From Clostridiales bacterium (GTDB taxonomy: Bacteria; Bacillota; Clostridia; Oscillospirales; UBA644), in assembly GCA_003343705.1 (NCBI GenBank), contig QAKR01000045.1:1-52098 (forward strand): a stretch of 52,098 nt of DNA, in the 5' to 3' direction. A program made the position numbers and the translations under genes. The notes under the pieces are model-generated. The model searched no databases and was not told the origin of the DNA. It saw only the letters and a program-made list of their open reading frames with translations. Positions 8,589 to 17,079 of this stretch are shown here, one piece after another; the stretch's first letter is position 1; each line of letters starts with the position of its first letter.

Positions 8589-8617
8589 TTTACATTACAC
8601 ATTTTATGTGATATAAT
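8589..8617 (+). promoter_or_regulatory. Sigma-A promoter of the radical SAM/DUF4130 pair
   Basis: TTTACA (8589-8594), 17 bases, then an extended TG-A-TATAAT -10 (TATAAT 8612-8617). An imperfect inverted repeat of TATGTGATATT type (8554-8564 with 8569-8582) lies just upstream of the -35 and may be an operator. GAGGTG (8624-8629) precedes the ATG at 8637. Confidence 0.7.
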
Positions 8618-8636
8618 ATATTCGAGGTGTGATATT

Positions 8637-9950
8637 ATGACAACATCAGAAAAATTTAAAATTTTAACGGAAGGAGCCAAATATGATGTTTCATGCTCAT
8701 CTTCCGGATCTGATCGAGGCTCAAAAAAAGGAAAGCTCGGAATGCCTACTCAGGGAGGATGCTGTCATTCTTTTACCGCAGACGGAAGATGCATCTCACT
8801 GTTAAAAATACTTTTAACCAATAACTGCATTTACAACTGCCGATATTGTGTTAATCGCAGTGACATTGACGTTCCCCGTGCTATATTTACACCGGATGAG
8901 CTATGTAACATTGTAATCGAATTTTACAAACGGAATTTTATTGAAGGCCTCTTTCTCTCATCAGCTGTTTTTCGTTCACCAAATTATACCATGGAACTAT
9001 TAGTGAATGTTGTCGAAAAGCTACGAACAGAATATAACTTTAACGGATATATTCATTTAAAGGGTATACCCGGATGCGATCAGATTCTTGTAGATAAGGC
9101 TGCTGCCCTGGTTGACAGGATGAGCATGAACATAGAGCTCCCAAGTAAAACCGGCTTAAAAATGTTGGCACCTCAAAAAGACAGTGAACAAATAGTAACA
9201 CCTATGCGTCGCCTTTCAGATTTATATCTAGCACAAAAAGCTGGCGAATTAAAAAAAGGAAGTGTTGTCCCTGCCGGGCAAACAACACAAATGATAATAG
9301 GTGCAACACAGGACACAGACGGTAAAATAATCAGGCTTTCTGAACGGCTTTACCGTGGGCTCTCAATGAAACGTGTTTATTATTCAGCTTATGTTCCGTT
9401 GGGGGATGAAAAATATATCCCTATAAAACCACCGAATCTTATACGTGAAAATAGGCTTTACCAAGCAGATTGGCTTTTGCGGTTTTATGGATTTGAAGCA
9501 AAAGAACTTATACCAGAGGAACTTGATTTACCTCTTGATATAGACCCGAAAAGTGCTTGGGCAATAAGAAATCTTGATAAATTTCCTGTTGAAATAAATA
9601 AAGCAGATTACGAAACTCTTTTAAGAGTCCCGGGCTTAGGTGTTAAATCTGTAAACCGAATTGTTGCAGCACGTAAATCTACAAACTTATCTTATGAAGA
9701 TTTAAAAAAAATGAAAGTGGTTCTTAAACGTGCTCGTCATTTCATATTATGTAATGGTAAGTTTTATGGCAGCAGTTATAATGAAGAAACACTTAGATAT
9801 TCACTTACAACTCCGGAGTTTGTAAGAGCTCCGCCCGAACAACTTACCCTTTTTAATACACAGAATGAATCAATGCTGAATGAAAAAAGCACCTTACCAT
9901 TACTTGCTGCACCTGAACTAATATTATCCGCAAATTTGGGGGAATTGTGA
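8637..9950 (+). CDS. Putative DNA modification/repair radical SAM protein
   Basis: A 437-residue radical SAM enzyme. The [4Fe-4S] motif is Cys64-x3-Cys68-x2-Cys71 (NNCIYNCRYC), preceded by a cysteine-rich GGCCHSF (residues 40-46). A helix-hairpin-helix element near residues 325-350 (LLRVPGLGVKSVNRIV) is expected to bind DNA. This combination matches the family described as a putative DNA modification/repair radical SAM protein that occurs beside DUF4130 proteins. The next gene is exactly such a protein and overlaps this stop codon, so the two are translationally coupled. The reaction is unknown; generation of a 5'-deoxyadenosyl radical is expected from the family. Confidence 0.9.
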   Translation: MTTSEKFKILTEGAKYDVSCSSSGSDRGSKKGKLGMPTQGGCCHSFTADGRCISLLKILLTNNCIYNCRYCVNRSDIDVPRAIFTPDELCNIVIEFYKRNFIEGLFLSSAVFRSPNYTMELLVNVVEKLRTEYNFNGYIHLKGIPGCDQILVDKAAALVDRMSMNIELPSKTGLKMLAPQKDSEQIVTPMRRLSDLYLAQKAGELKKGSVVPAGQTTQMIIGATQDTDGKIIRLSERLYRGLSMKRVYYSAYVPLGDEKYIPIKPPNLIRENRLYQADWLLRFYGFEAKELIPEELDLPLDIDPKSAWAIRNLDKFPVEINKADYETLLRVPGLGVKSVNRIVAARKSTNLSYEDLKKMKVVLKRARHFILCNGKFYGSSYNEETLRYSLTTPEFVRAPPEQLTLFNTQNESMLNEKSTLPLLAAPELILSANLGEL

Positions 9951-10693
9951 TGACTGTTTATAAATACGACGGAACCTTGGACGGGTTCTTCTCAACCGTT
10001 TTCGAAATTTATACTACCAAAACTTTACCCGATGAAATAACTTCATCGGAAGAAATTCAGCTTGGATTGGAAACTAATATTATAAACATTATCACCGATG
10101 ATAAAAAAGCTTTACGTATAAAAAACAGCATAATCAAAAATATAGGAGCTGATGAGCTTCATAAATTTGATTATGCCTTTGCGTCTTGTGACGAACAAAA
10201 AGAAATGAAAATGTTTTCTTTTGCTCGACTTGTATTTAAACATGGTAGCAGTGTTTTACATATGATGTCTTTAATTGAAGTTATAAATTTTAATTTAATG
10301 GTTTCAAAAGTTACACTTGAAGTAGAACATATAAAAGGTTTTTTACGTTTTGCCCAATTATCTAACGGATTATTTTTAGCTTCCTACACTCCGGATAATG
10401 ATATAACATGTTTTATACTTCCTTATTTTGCAGATAGAAACGGAGCTATGAATTTTATTATTTTCGATAAATCCAGAAATAAAATGGGGCTTTTCAATGG
10501 TGAAAAATATGAAATTATTACTTGTAATGAAAACATTCCCGAAATTTTCACTGAAGAAGAAGCTTATTGTCAGAGTATGTGGCAGCAGTATTTTGAGACT
10601 GTTTCTATCGCTTCTCGAAAAAACAAACGGCTCCAGAACAGAGCTCTACCTATACGATATAGACGCAACATGAGTGAGTTTTCAAGCCGCTAA
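9950..10693 (+). CDS. DUF4130 probable DNA metabolism protein
   Basis: A 247-residue cytoplasmic protein of the family that accompanies the radical SAM protein just upstream. The carboxy end has the family pattern of an aromatic/Tyr pair (MWQQYF) followed by IASRKNKRLQNRALPIRYR and a final MSEF. In other bacteria this domain is fused to a uracil-DNA glycosylase; here it stands alone. The start was taken as the ATG at 9950, which shares its A with the upstream TGA stop, behind GGGGGAA; a GTG three bases earlier is possible. Its activity is not known. The stop codon abuts the convergent spoVAE gene with no gap, so no terminator fits between them. Confidence 0.85.
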   Translation: MTVYKYDGTLDGFFSTVFEIYTTKTLPDEITSSEEIQLGLETNIINIITDDKKALRIKNSIIKNIGADELHKFDYAFASCDEQKEMKMFSFARLVFKHGSSVLHMMSLIEVINFNLMVSKVTLEVEHIKGFLRFAQLSNGLFLASYTPDNDITCFILPYFADRNGAMNFIIFDKSRNKMGLFNGEKYEIITCNENIPEIFTEEEAYCQSMWQQYFETVSIASRKNKRLQNRALPIRYRRNMSEFSSR

Positions 10694-11047
10694 CTACTTT
10701 TTTCTCGCTTTAAATATAAGTGCAACGATAACACCGAAAATGATTGCTGCGCCTATCCCTCCAGCTGTTGCGGTAAGTCCGCCAGTAAAAACACCTAAAA
10801 GACCTTTTTCATCAACAGCTTTTTCGACGCCTCTGGCAAGAGCGTATCCAAAACCGGTAAGAGGAACGGTAGCCCCTGCTTTTGCAAAATCTACAATCAT
10901 TTTATAGAAGCCGAAGGATGAAAGAATTACTCCGCCTACAACATATCCAACAAGAATTCTTGCTGGTGTGAGTTTTGTTTTATCAATTATAATTTGACCG
11001 ATAAGGCAAAACAATCCACCGATTAAAAAAACATATAAATAATTCAT
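10694..11047 (-). CDS. spoVAE: Stage V sporulation protein AE (SpoVAE/AEb)
   Basis: A 117-residue, very hydrophobic membrane protein with about four helices. It carries the family blocks GGLFCLIGQIIIDKTKLTPARI and GATVPLTGFGYALARG in spaced form. With SpoVAC and SpoVAD it belongs to the inner spore membrane channel that moves calcium-dipicolinic acid into the developing spore and releases it on germination. Start: the ATG at 11047, seven bases after GAGG; a GTG at 11053 would sit in the binding site itself. It is last in the spoVAC-AD-AE operon, two bases after the spoVAD stop. It probably shares sigma-G control, which is family knowledge rather than something seen here. Confidence 0.93.
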   Translation of the reverse strand: MNYLYVFLIGGLFCLIGQIIIDKTKLTPARILVGYVVGGVILSSFGFYKMIVDFAKAGATVPLTGFGYALARGVEKAVDEKGLLGVFTGGLTATAGGIGAAIIFGVIVALIFKARKK

Positions 11048-11049
11048 AT

Positions 11050-12051
11050 TCACACCTCGAAATGGACAAGATGCGCTATGCCCGGTATATTTTCACCTTG
11101 TAAAATACTTGTGGGGCTCATTAGTGCGCCTGTTGCAACAAATAAAACATTACGATAAGTCTGTTTTCTCATTTCAGGTAAAACAAACCCGCATAATACG
11201 CTTGCAGAACAGCCACAACCTGACCCACCGGCATGAGCATCTTGTGTATGATCGTAAATTAACATTCCGCAGTCTTGATATCGGTTTTGAACATCATAAT
11301 TTTCTCGTTTAAGAAACTCCGCAACAACGGCATGTCCTACATGCCCTAAATCCCCTGTAAGGATTAGATCATAATTTTCCGGTGCAGTAGAAGTATCTTC
11401 AAAGAACGTTACCAATGTTTGTATAGCTGCAGGAGCCATAGCTGTTCCCATATTATTTATATCCGCTATTTTTTTATCACAAATAACACCGGGCGATATC
11501 TCTGTTATTCGCGGAGATCCTTCCCCATTCCCTATTAAAACACATCCTGAGCCTGTAACTGTCCACTGTGCCGTTGACGCGCGTTGTGAACCATATTCAA
11601 GAGGAAACCTGTATTGTCTTTCCGCTGCACAATAATGTGAGCTCGTAACACATAATGCTTTTTGGGCAAACCCGCCATCCACAGACATCGCAGCTAATGT
11701 CAGCGTTTCAGCCATTGTGCTGCAAGCGCCGTAGACTCCAAAATAACTAATATCAAAACCACCGACGCCATAGTTCGAGCCAATGCACTGATTGAGCAAA
11801 TCCCCCGCATAGATGAAGTCAACGTTTTTCGGACTTGTCTTTGTGCTTTCGATAACACTTTGTATCGCCTCCTTTTGCATAAAAGCTTCTGCTTTTTCAA
11901 ACGTTTTTTGTCCGCAATATTCATCATAATAAAAATTCTCAAAATAATGCCCCAGAGGGCCTTTTTTTTCTTTTTCACCCACTACTGCTGCATACCCTAA
12001 AACTCCAACGGTATTTTCCAACCTGAATGTTCTTTTCCCTATTTTTTTCAT
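11050..12051 (-). CDS. spoVAD: Stage V sporulation protein AD (SpoVAD)
   Basis: A 333-residue soluble protein with a thiolase-like fold. It binds dipicolinic acid and works with the SpoVAC/AE membrane parts. Recognisable blocks are ENTVGVLGYAAVVGEKEKKG near the start, a GSNYGVGGFDISYFGVYGAC region in the middle, and the HAGGSGCGCSASVLCG segment near the end. The start is the ATG of MKKIGKRTF behind GGTGG, overlapping the spoVAC stop by one base (TAATG). An upstream open stretch of 18 codons lies inside spoVAC and is not used. The length is normal for the family. Confidence 0.95.
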   Translation of the reverse strand: MKKIGKRTFRLENTVGVLGYAAVVGEKEKKGPLGHYFENFYYDEYCGQKTFEKAEAFMQKEAIQSVIESTKTSPKNVDFIYAGDLLNQCIGSNYGVGGFDISYFGVYGACSTMAETLTLAAMSVDGGFAQKALCVTSSHYCAAERQYRFPLEYGSQRASTAQWTVTGSGCVLIGNGEGSPRITEISPGVICDKKIADINNMGTAMAPAAIQTLVTFFEDTSTAPENYDLILTGDLGHVGHAVVAEFLKRENYDVQNRYQDCGMLIYDHTQDAHAGGSGCGCSASVLCGFVLPEMRKQTYRNVLFVATGALMSPTSILQGENIPGIAHLVHFEV

Positions 12052-12494
12052 TATGCCACCATCTTTATTATATAATAAATAAGCCCATATATAAACGAAG
12101 CACAAGTACCGTAAACAATTACAGGGCCGGCAATAGAAAACATCTTTACTCCTGTACCTAAAATAAGTCCTTCTTTTTTAAATTCAAGCGCAGGCGAGAC
12201 CATTGCATTTGCAAAACCTGTTATAGGAACAAGCGTTCCGGCGCCACCTATTTTTGCAAGCTTATCGTATAACCCAAAACCAGTAAAAATCGCACTTAAA
12301 AATACAAGAGAAATTGAAGTAAATGTTTGGGCTGTTTCAATATCCATTTTACATACGCCTACGTACATATCAAAAATAGCTTGACCGACAACACAAATAA
12401 GCCCCCCAATAATAAAAGCTAAAATGCAATCTTTTACAATCGGAGACTTTTTTTCTTTTGTTTTTGCTACAGCTTTAAATTCTTCTGTTTTCAA
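12051..12494 (-). CDS. spoVAC: Stage V sporulation protein AC (SpoVAC), TTG start
   Basis: A 147-residue membrane protein, about four to five helices, with FIIGGLICVVGQAI and the GGAGTLVPITGFANAMVSPA segment that resembles SpoVAE. SpoVAC has been shown in Bacillus to form a mechanosensitive channel. No ATG fits. The best start is TTG (MKTEEFKAV) behind GAAGGAGTGG with ideal spacing; the open frame runs 34 codons further upstream through the histidine-kinase terminator and is not coding there. It is the first gene of the spoVA operon. The conventional cluster ends, SpoVAA/AB/AF, are absent, as in many Clostridia. Confidence 0.92.
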   Translation of the reverse strand: MKTEEFKAVAKTKEKKSPIVKDCILAFIIGGLICVVGQAIFDMYVGVCKMDIETAQTFTSISLVFLSAIFTGFGLYDKLAKIGGAGTLVPITGFANAMVSPALEFKKEGLILGTGVKMFSIAGPVIVYGTCASFIYGLIYYIIKMVA

Positions 12495-12514
12495 AAAAAC
12501 CACTCCTTCAACGA

Positions 12515-12543
12515 TATTATTGAAAATTTTTCTTATTTTATAC
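12515..12543 (-). promoter_or_regulatory. Possible sigma-G-type promoter of spoVAC
   Basis: On the minus strand GTATA (12539-12543) fits the GHATR-type -35 and CAATAATA (12515-12522) is close to the CATAHTA-type -10, about 16 bases apart, shortly before the spoVAC ribosome binding site. The region is AT-rich, so the match is weak. Confidence 0.3.
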
Positions 12544-12569
12544 CCCAAAATAGTTTTAAATAAAAAAAG

Positions 12570-12597
12570 AATGACGGTTATTTTAACAACCGTCATT
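12570..12597 (-). terminator. Intrinsic terminator of the two-component operon
   Basis: A 10-bp perfect stem (12570-12579 with 12588-12597, AATGACGGTT type) read on the minus strand is followed by TCTTTTTTTA. It lies directly after the histidine kinase stop and separates that operon from spoVAC. Confidence 0.85.
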
Positions 12598-12601
12598 TAC
12601 T

Positions 12602-14080
12602 TTATTTAACAATTTTCATCTCAAACCAAAATATACTACCTTTCCCTACTTCACTTAAAACACCGTAACGAAGCCCATGTTTTTCAAGGATTTTCTTAAC
12701 TATTGAAAGACCTATACCTGTTCCGACAACGGCTCTTTTATGCGTTTTATCAGATTTATAATATCTATCCCAAATATAAGGGATCTCTTTTTCATTAATT
12801 CCCTCACCTTTATCTTCAACTTCAATACGAACATTTTCGTTTTCGACCTTTTGCCTAATATAAACTTCTTTTGACGTTCCGCTGTAATTAACTGCATTTG
12901 TCAAAAAATTATAAATAACTTGAGATAGCTTAATCTTGTCCCCTTCTACAAAAACATCACAGTCGGCATCAAAATTAAAAATAAATCCATCTTCCGCAGT
13001 AAGTTTTGAAAAACGTTTTAAAATATCACTAATAACTTCAGTTACAGAGAATTGTTCTTTATTTAAATATTCTGCGTCACTCTGTAGTTTTGATAAATCC
13101 AACATATCATTTACAAGGGTTGTAAGCCTATGGCTTTCATCTATTATTATTTGAATATTTTCTTTAGTATTTTCGCCTGGCAAATCACGTATAGCTTCTC
13201 CGTAACCAGCTATAAGCGTAAGCGGTGTCCTAAGATCATGCGAAACATTTGCAATTAGCTCGCGTCTCAATGTTTCAGTTTTATTAAGCTCACCTGCTGC
13301 ATAATTCAATGTATTAGCAAGCTCTTCAATCTCTTTATAACTTCTTGTTTTAAATTCAACATCATAATTTGCTCGTGCAAGTTCTTTAGCACATTCATTA
13401 ATTTTAACAATAGGATTTGAAATTTTTTTTGATATTAAAAACGCCAGAAAAACTGCAACTGTTAAAAGTATAACCGTAACACAAATAAGCTGTATTTTTA
13501 AAGTCTTGACTGTTACATCAACAGGTGTAATACGTGATGTCACTAATAAAATAACATCTTCAGTACTTGAAGTACCTTTTATTATTTTTAAATAAATAAT
13601 ACTTTTATTACTTTTGTTTCCGTCTTTTTTATTATCATCCGGTTCAGGCATATTTACCGGCGGTTGTGGTTCTTTTCTTGATGAATGCAATTCAGGGCTA
13701 CCCTGTCCTATTTCAAAGCATTCAAAAAACACTCCACCGTTTTCAACTGCTTTTGATGCCATTGATTTTATATCTTCAGCAGTAAATCTTTTCCCAAATT
13801 CACCTGTAGCATTATTTACAATATAATTACTCTGCCCATTTTCATCACAAATCATTACAAATAAATCATTGTTTTTCGCGATATTTTCTACATTACTTTT
13901 ATCATCAATAGATTCAGCAATATCCGATGTGGCAGCTTTTATTTCATTTATTTTAATAAATTTATAAAAGTCGTCTAAAAAGACAATTTGAAAAACCCAC
14001 AAAAGCGCAATAATAACAATAACAAAAACGGCAAGCCATAAAAATAAATGCCATTTTATTCCTAATATTTTACGCTTCAA
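12602..14080 (-). CDS. Sensor histidine kinase
   Basis: A 492-residue membrane kinase. Helix 1 spans about 11-35, an extracytoplasmic sensor region about 36-190 has a polar, proline-rich stretch (about 135-160), and helix 2 is about 195-217. A HAMP linker follows, then HisKA with phospho-acceptor His281 in VSHDLRTPLT, then an ATPase domain with NFLTNAVNYS, DKGEGI and GTGIGLSIV. The kinase overlaps the response regulator end by 11 bases, so they form one operon read regulator first. It faces away from htrA, which suggests, but does not prove, a CssRS-like system sensing secretion or envelope stress. Confidence 0.93.
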   Translation of the reverse strand: MKRKILGIKWHLFLWLAVFVIVIIALLWVFQIVFLDDFYKFIKINEIKAATSDIAESIDDKSNVENIAKNNDLFVMICDENGQSNYIVNNATGEFGKRFTAEDIKSMASKAVENGGVFFECFEIGQGSPELHSSRKEPQPPVNMPEPDDNKKDGNKSNKSIIYLKIIKGTSSTEDVILLVTSRITPVDVTVKTLKIQLICVTVILLTVAVFLAFLISKKISNPIVKINECAKELARANYDVEFKTRSYKEIEELANTLNYAAGELNKTETLRRELIANVSHDLRTPLTLIAGYGEAIRDLPGENTKENIQIIIDESHRLTTLVNDMLDLSKLQSDAEYLNKEQFSVTEVISDILKRFSKLTAEDGFIFNFDADCDVFVEGDKIKLSQVIYNFLTNAVNYSGTSKEVYIRQKVENENVRIEVEDKGEGINEKEIPYIWDRYYKSDKTHKRAVVGTGIGLSIVKKILEKHGLRYGVLSEVGKGSIFWFEMKIVK

Positions 14081-14735
14081 ATCTATACCCCATTCCCCTT
14101 AATGTAACAACGAACTTACTGTATACGCCTAAGCTTTTTCTTAATAATTTTATATGCGTATCAAGTGTTCTGTCGTCTCCGTAAAAATCATACCCCCATA
14201 CTTCAGTTATAAGTTTTTCACGGCTAAGCGCAATATTTTTATTACGCACCATATAAAATAAAAGATCAAACTCTTTAGGAGTTAATTCTGCTTTTTTTCC
14301 ATCAACAAAAACAAACCTTCCTAAAAAATCGATAGCTAATCCTTCAAAAGAAACATTGTCAGTTTGTATATTTTTGGTTGTTCGTCGTATAATTGCAGCA
14401 ACTCGCATCATAAGCTCTTTAGGTGAAAACGGTTTTACAACATAATCGTCTATCCCTAATTCAAAACCATGTATTTTATCATATTCCTCGCCTCTAGCCG
14501 AAAGCATTAATATAGGAATCGATTTATTTTTTAAGATTTCCTTACTTGCAGAAAACCCGTCCAACTCAGGCATCATTATATCCATTATAATAAGGTCATA
14601 ATCTTTGTTTTTGCAAATCGAAATAGCGTCCATTCCGTTTTTTGCTTCATCAACATCATAGCCCTCAAATATCGCATACTTTTTTATCAGTGAACGGATT
14701 TTTTCTTCATCGTCTACTATTAATAATTTACTCAT
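14070..14735 (-). CDS. OmpR/PhoB-family response regulator
   Basis: A 221-residue two-domain regulator. The receiver domain carries Asp8/Asp9, phospho-acceptor Asp52 in LIIMDIMMPELDG, and Lys101 in VVKPFS. The winged-helix DNA-binding domain (about 125-220) has LTPKEFDLLFYM, DRTLDTHI and the terminal GYRFEA. It is the first gene of the pair with the sensor kinase. The divergent htrA gene 209 bases away is the natural candidate target; a TGAAAATT...AATTTTCA inverted repeat (14802-14809 and 14820-14827) sits between them. Target genes are inference. Confidence 0.93.
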   Translation of the reverse strand: MSKLLIVDDEEKIRSLIKKYAIFEGYDVDEAKNGMDAISICKNKDYDLIIMDIMMPELDGFSASKEILKNKSIPILMLSARGEEYDKIHGFELGIDDYVVKPFSPKELMMRVAAIIRRTTKNIQTDNVSFEGLAIDFLGRFVFVDGKKAELTPKEFDLLFYMVRNKNIALSREKLITEVWGYDFYGDDRTLDTHIKLLRKSLGVYSKFVVTLRGMGYRFEA

Positions 14736-14944
14736 TTATACCACCCCTTTAAATAATAATACATTTATGTGAACAGAATGTGAAGTCTCACTGATTATCA
14801 TTGAAAATTTTAAATTCATAATTTTCAGTTTACTGCCACAAATTTTCCAAGTGAATTGAAAATATTTACTACATTTTTAAGCTATAATAATTACAAATCA
14901 TAAAATTCGAAAGTAAAATAATATAATAGAAAAGGACTGATTTT

Positions 14945-16171
14945 ATGTACGGACAATATCCCGATCCTTACCAAAACCAACCTCAGGCCGAAACAAAAAA
15001 AACCTCAAAAATAAGTTTAGGTGCTGTTGTATTCATCATCATAATTTCAATTATTTTAGGAGGAGCCGCAACAGGAACAAGTGTTTATTTTGCTATTAAA
15101 AACAATAATCAAAATGAACTTACACAATTAAGCGGAGAAGTTGATATGCTAAAAAACACAATAAAGCAAATTAACACATCAACTTCGCCACAAAATATTA
15201 AAATAAACACTGATTCTACAGGGGTTACTGCAATAGCTGAAAAAGTAAAACCTTCTATTGTCGGTATACAGCTAACCGTCCCTTCTTCACGCGTTCAAAA
15301 TGGTTTCTTCAGTTATGATACACAACCACAATCTTCGTCAGGGTCAGGTGTAATCCTTTCAGATGATGGATATATAGGAACTAATTATCATGTTATTGAA
15401 AGTGCAATAGGAAATTCATCAGCTATTTTACAAGTAGTTCTTAATGACGGAACAACATACGATGCAAAGGTAATTGGACATGATAGTCAAAATGATTTAG
15501 CTGTCATTAAAATAGAAGCTTTAGGGCTACCGGCAGCAGAACTAGGTAATTCGAGTGAACTTAAAGTAGGCGAAATTGCTGTTGCAATCGGAAACCCTCT
15601 TGGTCTTCAATTTGCAGGAAGTGTAACAGTTGGATATATAAGTGCACTTGACCGCAACTTAAACGGGGAAAACACATCCGAAACACTTATACAAACAGAC
15701 GCTGCAATAAACCCCGGCAACAGCGGCGGAGCCTTAATAAACGGTAAAGGTCAAGTAATTGGAATAACATCCAGCAAAATATCATCAACAGATGTAGAAG
15801 GATTGAATTTTGCAATTCCTATTTCTTTTGCATCACCTATATTTAACGATATTATGGAATATGGCTATGTTAAAGACCGTCCGGCAACGGGAATAACAGG
15901 GCAAGAGGTTACAACCACAATGGCACATTGGTATAATGTTCCGCAAGGGCTTTATGTAACGGCAGTTGAAAAAGATAGTGGTGCTGCAAATGCCGATATA
16001 CAAGTTGGTGATATAATAGTCTCAGTTGATGATACTCCTATAAAATCCATGAGCGATCTTAAAGCTATAAATAAAAATCACTCGGTTGGAGATGTTCTTT
16101 CATTTACTATATACCGTAAGGATTCAAAATTTACGGTTGCTGTTACATTAAGTGAAGATAAAGGCGGTTGA
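14945..16171 (+). CDS. htrA: HtrA/DegP-family membrane-anchored serine protease
   Basis: A 408-residue trypsin-like protease anchored by one helix (about residues 24-50), with the protease facing outside. The catalytic triad is visible: His149 (GTNYHVIES), Asp184 (NDLAVIKI) and Ser260 (NPGNSGGAL). A single PDZ domain covers about 310-400 (TAVEKDSGAANADIQVGDII). Its role is degradation or refolding of misfolded exported proteins. AAAAGGA precedes the ATG. It is divergent from the two-component operon, an arrangement like htrA regulation by CssRS in Bacillus. A perfect hairpin follows, so it appears monocistronic. Confidence 0.95.
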   Translation: MYGQYPDPYQNQPQAETKKTSKISLGAVVFIIIISIILGGAATGTSVYFAIKNNNQNELTQLSGEVDMLKNTIKQINTSTSPQNIKINTDSTGVTAIAEKVKPSIVGIQLTVPSSRVQNGFFSYDTQPQSSSGSGVILSDDGYIGTNYHVIESAIGNSSAILQVVLNDGTTYDAKVIGHDSQNDLAVIKIEALGLPAAELGNSSELKVGEIAVAIGNPLGLQFAGSVTVGYISALDRNLNGENTSETLIQTDAAINPGNSGGALINGKGQVIGITSSKISSTDVEGLNFAIPISFASPIFNDIMEYGYVKDRPATGITGQEVTTTMAHWYNVPQGLYVTAVEKDSGAANADIQVGDIIVSVDDTPIKSMSDLKAINKNHSVGDVLSFTIYRKDSKFTVAVTLSEDKGG

Positions 16172-16206
16172 AATTAAAAATAATATTATATATATATTGA
16201 TTTTGA

Positions 16207-16244
16207 TCCTCTTTTGTGTTAATACATCATAACACAAAAGAGGA
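16207..16244 (+). terminator. Hairpin terminator after htrA
   Basis: Perfect 14-bp stem: TCCTCTTTTGTGTT (16207-16220) with 16231-16244, ten-base loop. The following T tract is poor (ACCATTTTATT), so termination strength is uncertain. The rest of the 326-base gap holds AT-rich sequence, the inverted repeat and the promoter listed next. Confidence 0.65.
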
Positions 16245-16376
16245 TACCATTTTATTAAATAAATAGATTAGTTAAATAAAAGTTTGCTATAAAATAGTAA
16301 TTTGGTGGAACAAAAACTATAGTATCATCTGACAGCATCAGTATAACATAAAGAATATAAATACAATTAAAGATAT

Positions 16377-16467
16377 TTGTGAATAATCCAAAATAATATT
16401 TTAAATGATACTTCATTTAAATATTCACAAAAATGTTGTTGAATTAGTAACTAATAAGTGTTATAAT
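16377..16467 (+). promoter_or_regulatory. Promoter and upstream inverted repeat of the cupin regulator gene
   Basis: TTGAAT (16439-16444), 17 bases and TATAAT (16462-16467) form a sigma-A promoter; AAGGAGG follows at 16482-16488. Immediately upstream, a perfect 10-bp inverted repeat, TTTGTGAATA (16377-16386) with TATTCACAAA (16422-16431), encloses a second repeat (TTTAAATGA with TTCATTTAAA). Its position eight bases from the -35 suggests an operator, possibly for the regulator encoded just downstream. Confidence 0.55.
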
Positions 16468-16497
16468 TATTTATTATATTTAAGGAGGTAATTAATA

Positions 16498-17076
16498 ATG
16501 AATGAACAGGTTTTACAAATTGCGGAGCGAATACGGGGGTTACGAATTATACTTGATATATCAACCGCTGAAATGGCCGACGTTTGTTCGACCTCCGAAG
16601 AAGACTATGTTGCACATGAAAACGGTGACCTTGATTTTTCTTTTACGTTTTTATATAAATGCGCAAAGCGCTTCGGTGTTGATATAACCGAAATAATAAC
16701 CGGCGAAAAACCCAATCTTTCTTTTTACAGCATTGTCCGCAAAAACGAAGGCCTACCGATTAAACGTCGTAAAGGCTTCGATTACCAGCATCTTGCAGCT
16801 TTATTTAAAGAAAAAATAAGCGAGCCGTTTTTGGTAACAGCAAAGTACGATGCTATAGCTGAAAAGAACGAAATAGAGCTTTCCACACACGCAGGTGAAG
16901 AATTTGATTATATCATTGAAGGCAGCTTGAAAGTAAGGCTTGAAAACCATATAGAAGTGCTTAATGAAGGCGATTGCATTTATTACAACAGCGGACATGG
17001 GCACGGTATGATTGCCACAGGTGGCAAGGATTGTAAATTTCTTGCTATTGTAATGAGTAAAAACGAGGAGAAATGA
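16498..17076 (+). CDS. XRE-family transcriptional regulator with cupin sensor domain
   Basis: A 192-residue regulator. Residues about 6-60 are an XRE-type helix-turn-helix (RIRGLRIILDISTAEMADVC, then EEDYVAHENGDLDFSFTFLY). Residues about 115-190 are a cupin_2 barrel with HAGEEFDYIIEGSLKV and GDCIYYNSGHGHGM, whose histidines could hold a metal or ligand. Such proteins sense a small metabolite and control adjacent metabolism genes. Only three bases separate it from the acyl-CoA synthetase, so the two are one operon and the ligand may be that enzyme's substrate or product. An inverted repeat upstream may be its operator. Confidence 0.88.
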   Translation: MNEQVLQIAERIRGLRIILDISTAEMADVCSTSEEDYVAHENGDLDFSFTFLYKCAKRFGVDITEIITGEKPNLSFYSIVRKNEGLPIKRRKGFDYQHLAALFKEKISEPFLVTAKYDAIAEKNEIELSTHAGEEFDYIIEGSLKVRLENHIEVLNEGDCIYYNSGHGHGMIATGGKDCKFLAIVMSKNEEK

Positions 17077-17079
17077 TTT

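Noticed and set aside
16172..16497. Possible small gene between htrA and the cupin regulator
   Set aside because: All frames are closed by frequent stops; only hairpin and promoter signals are supported.
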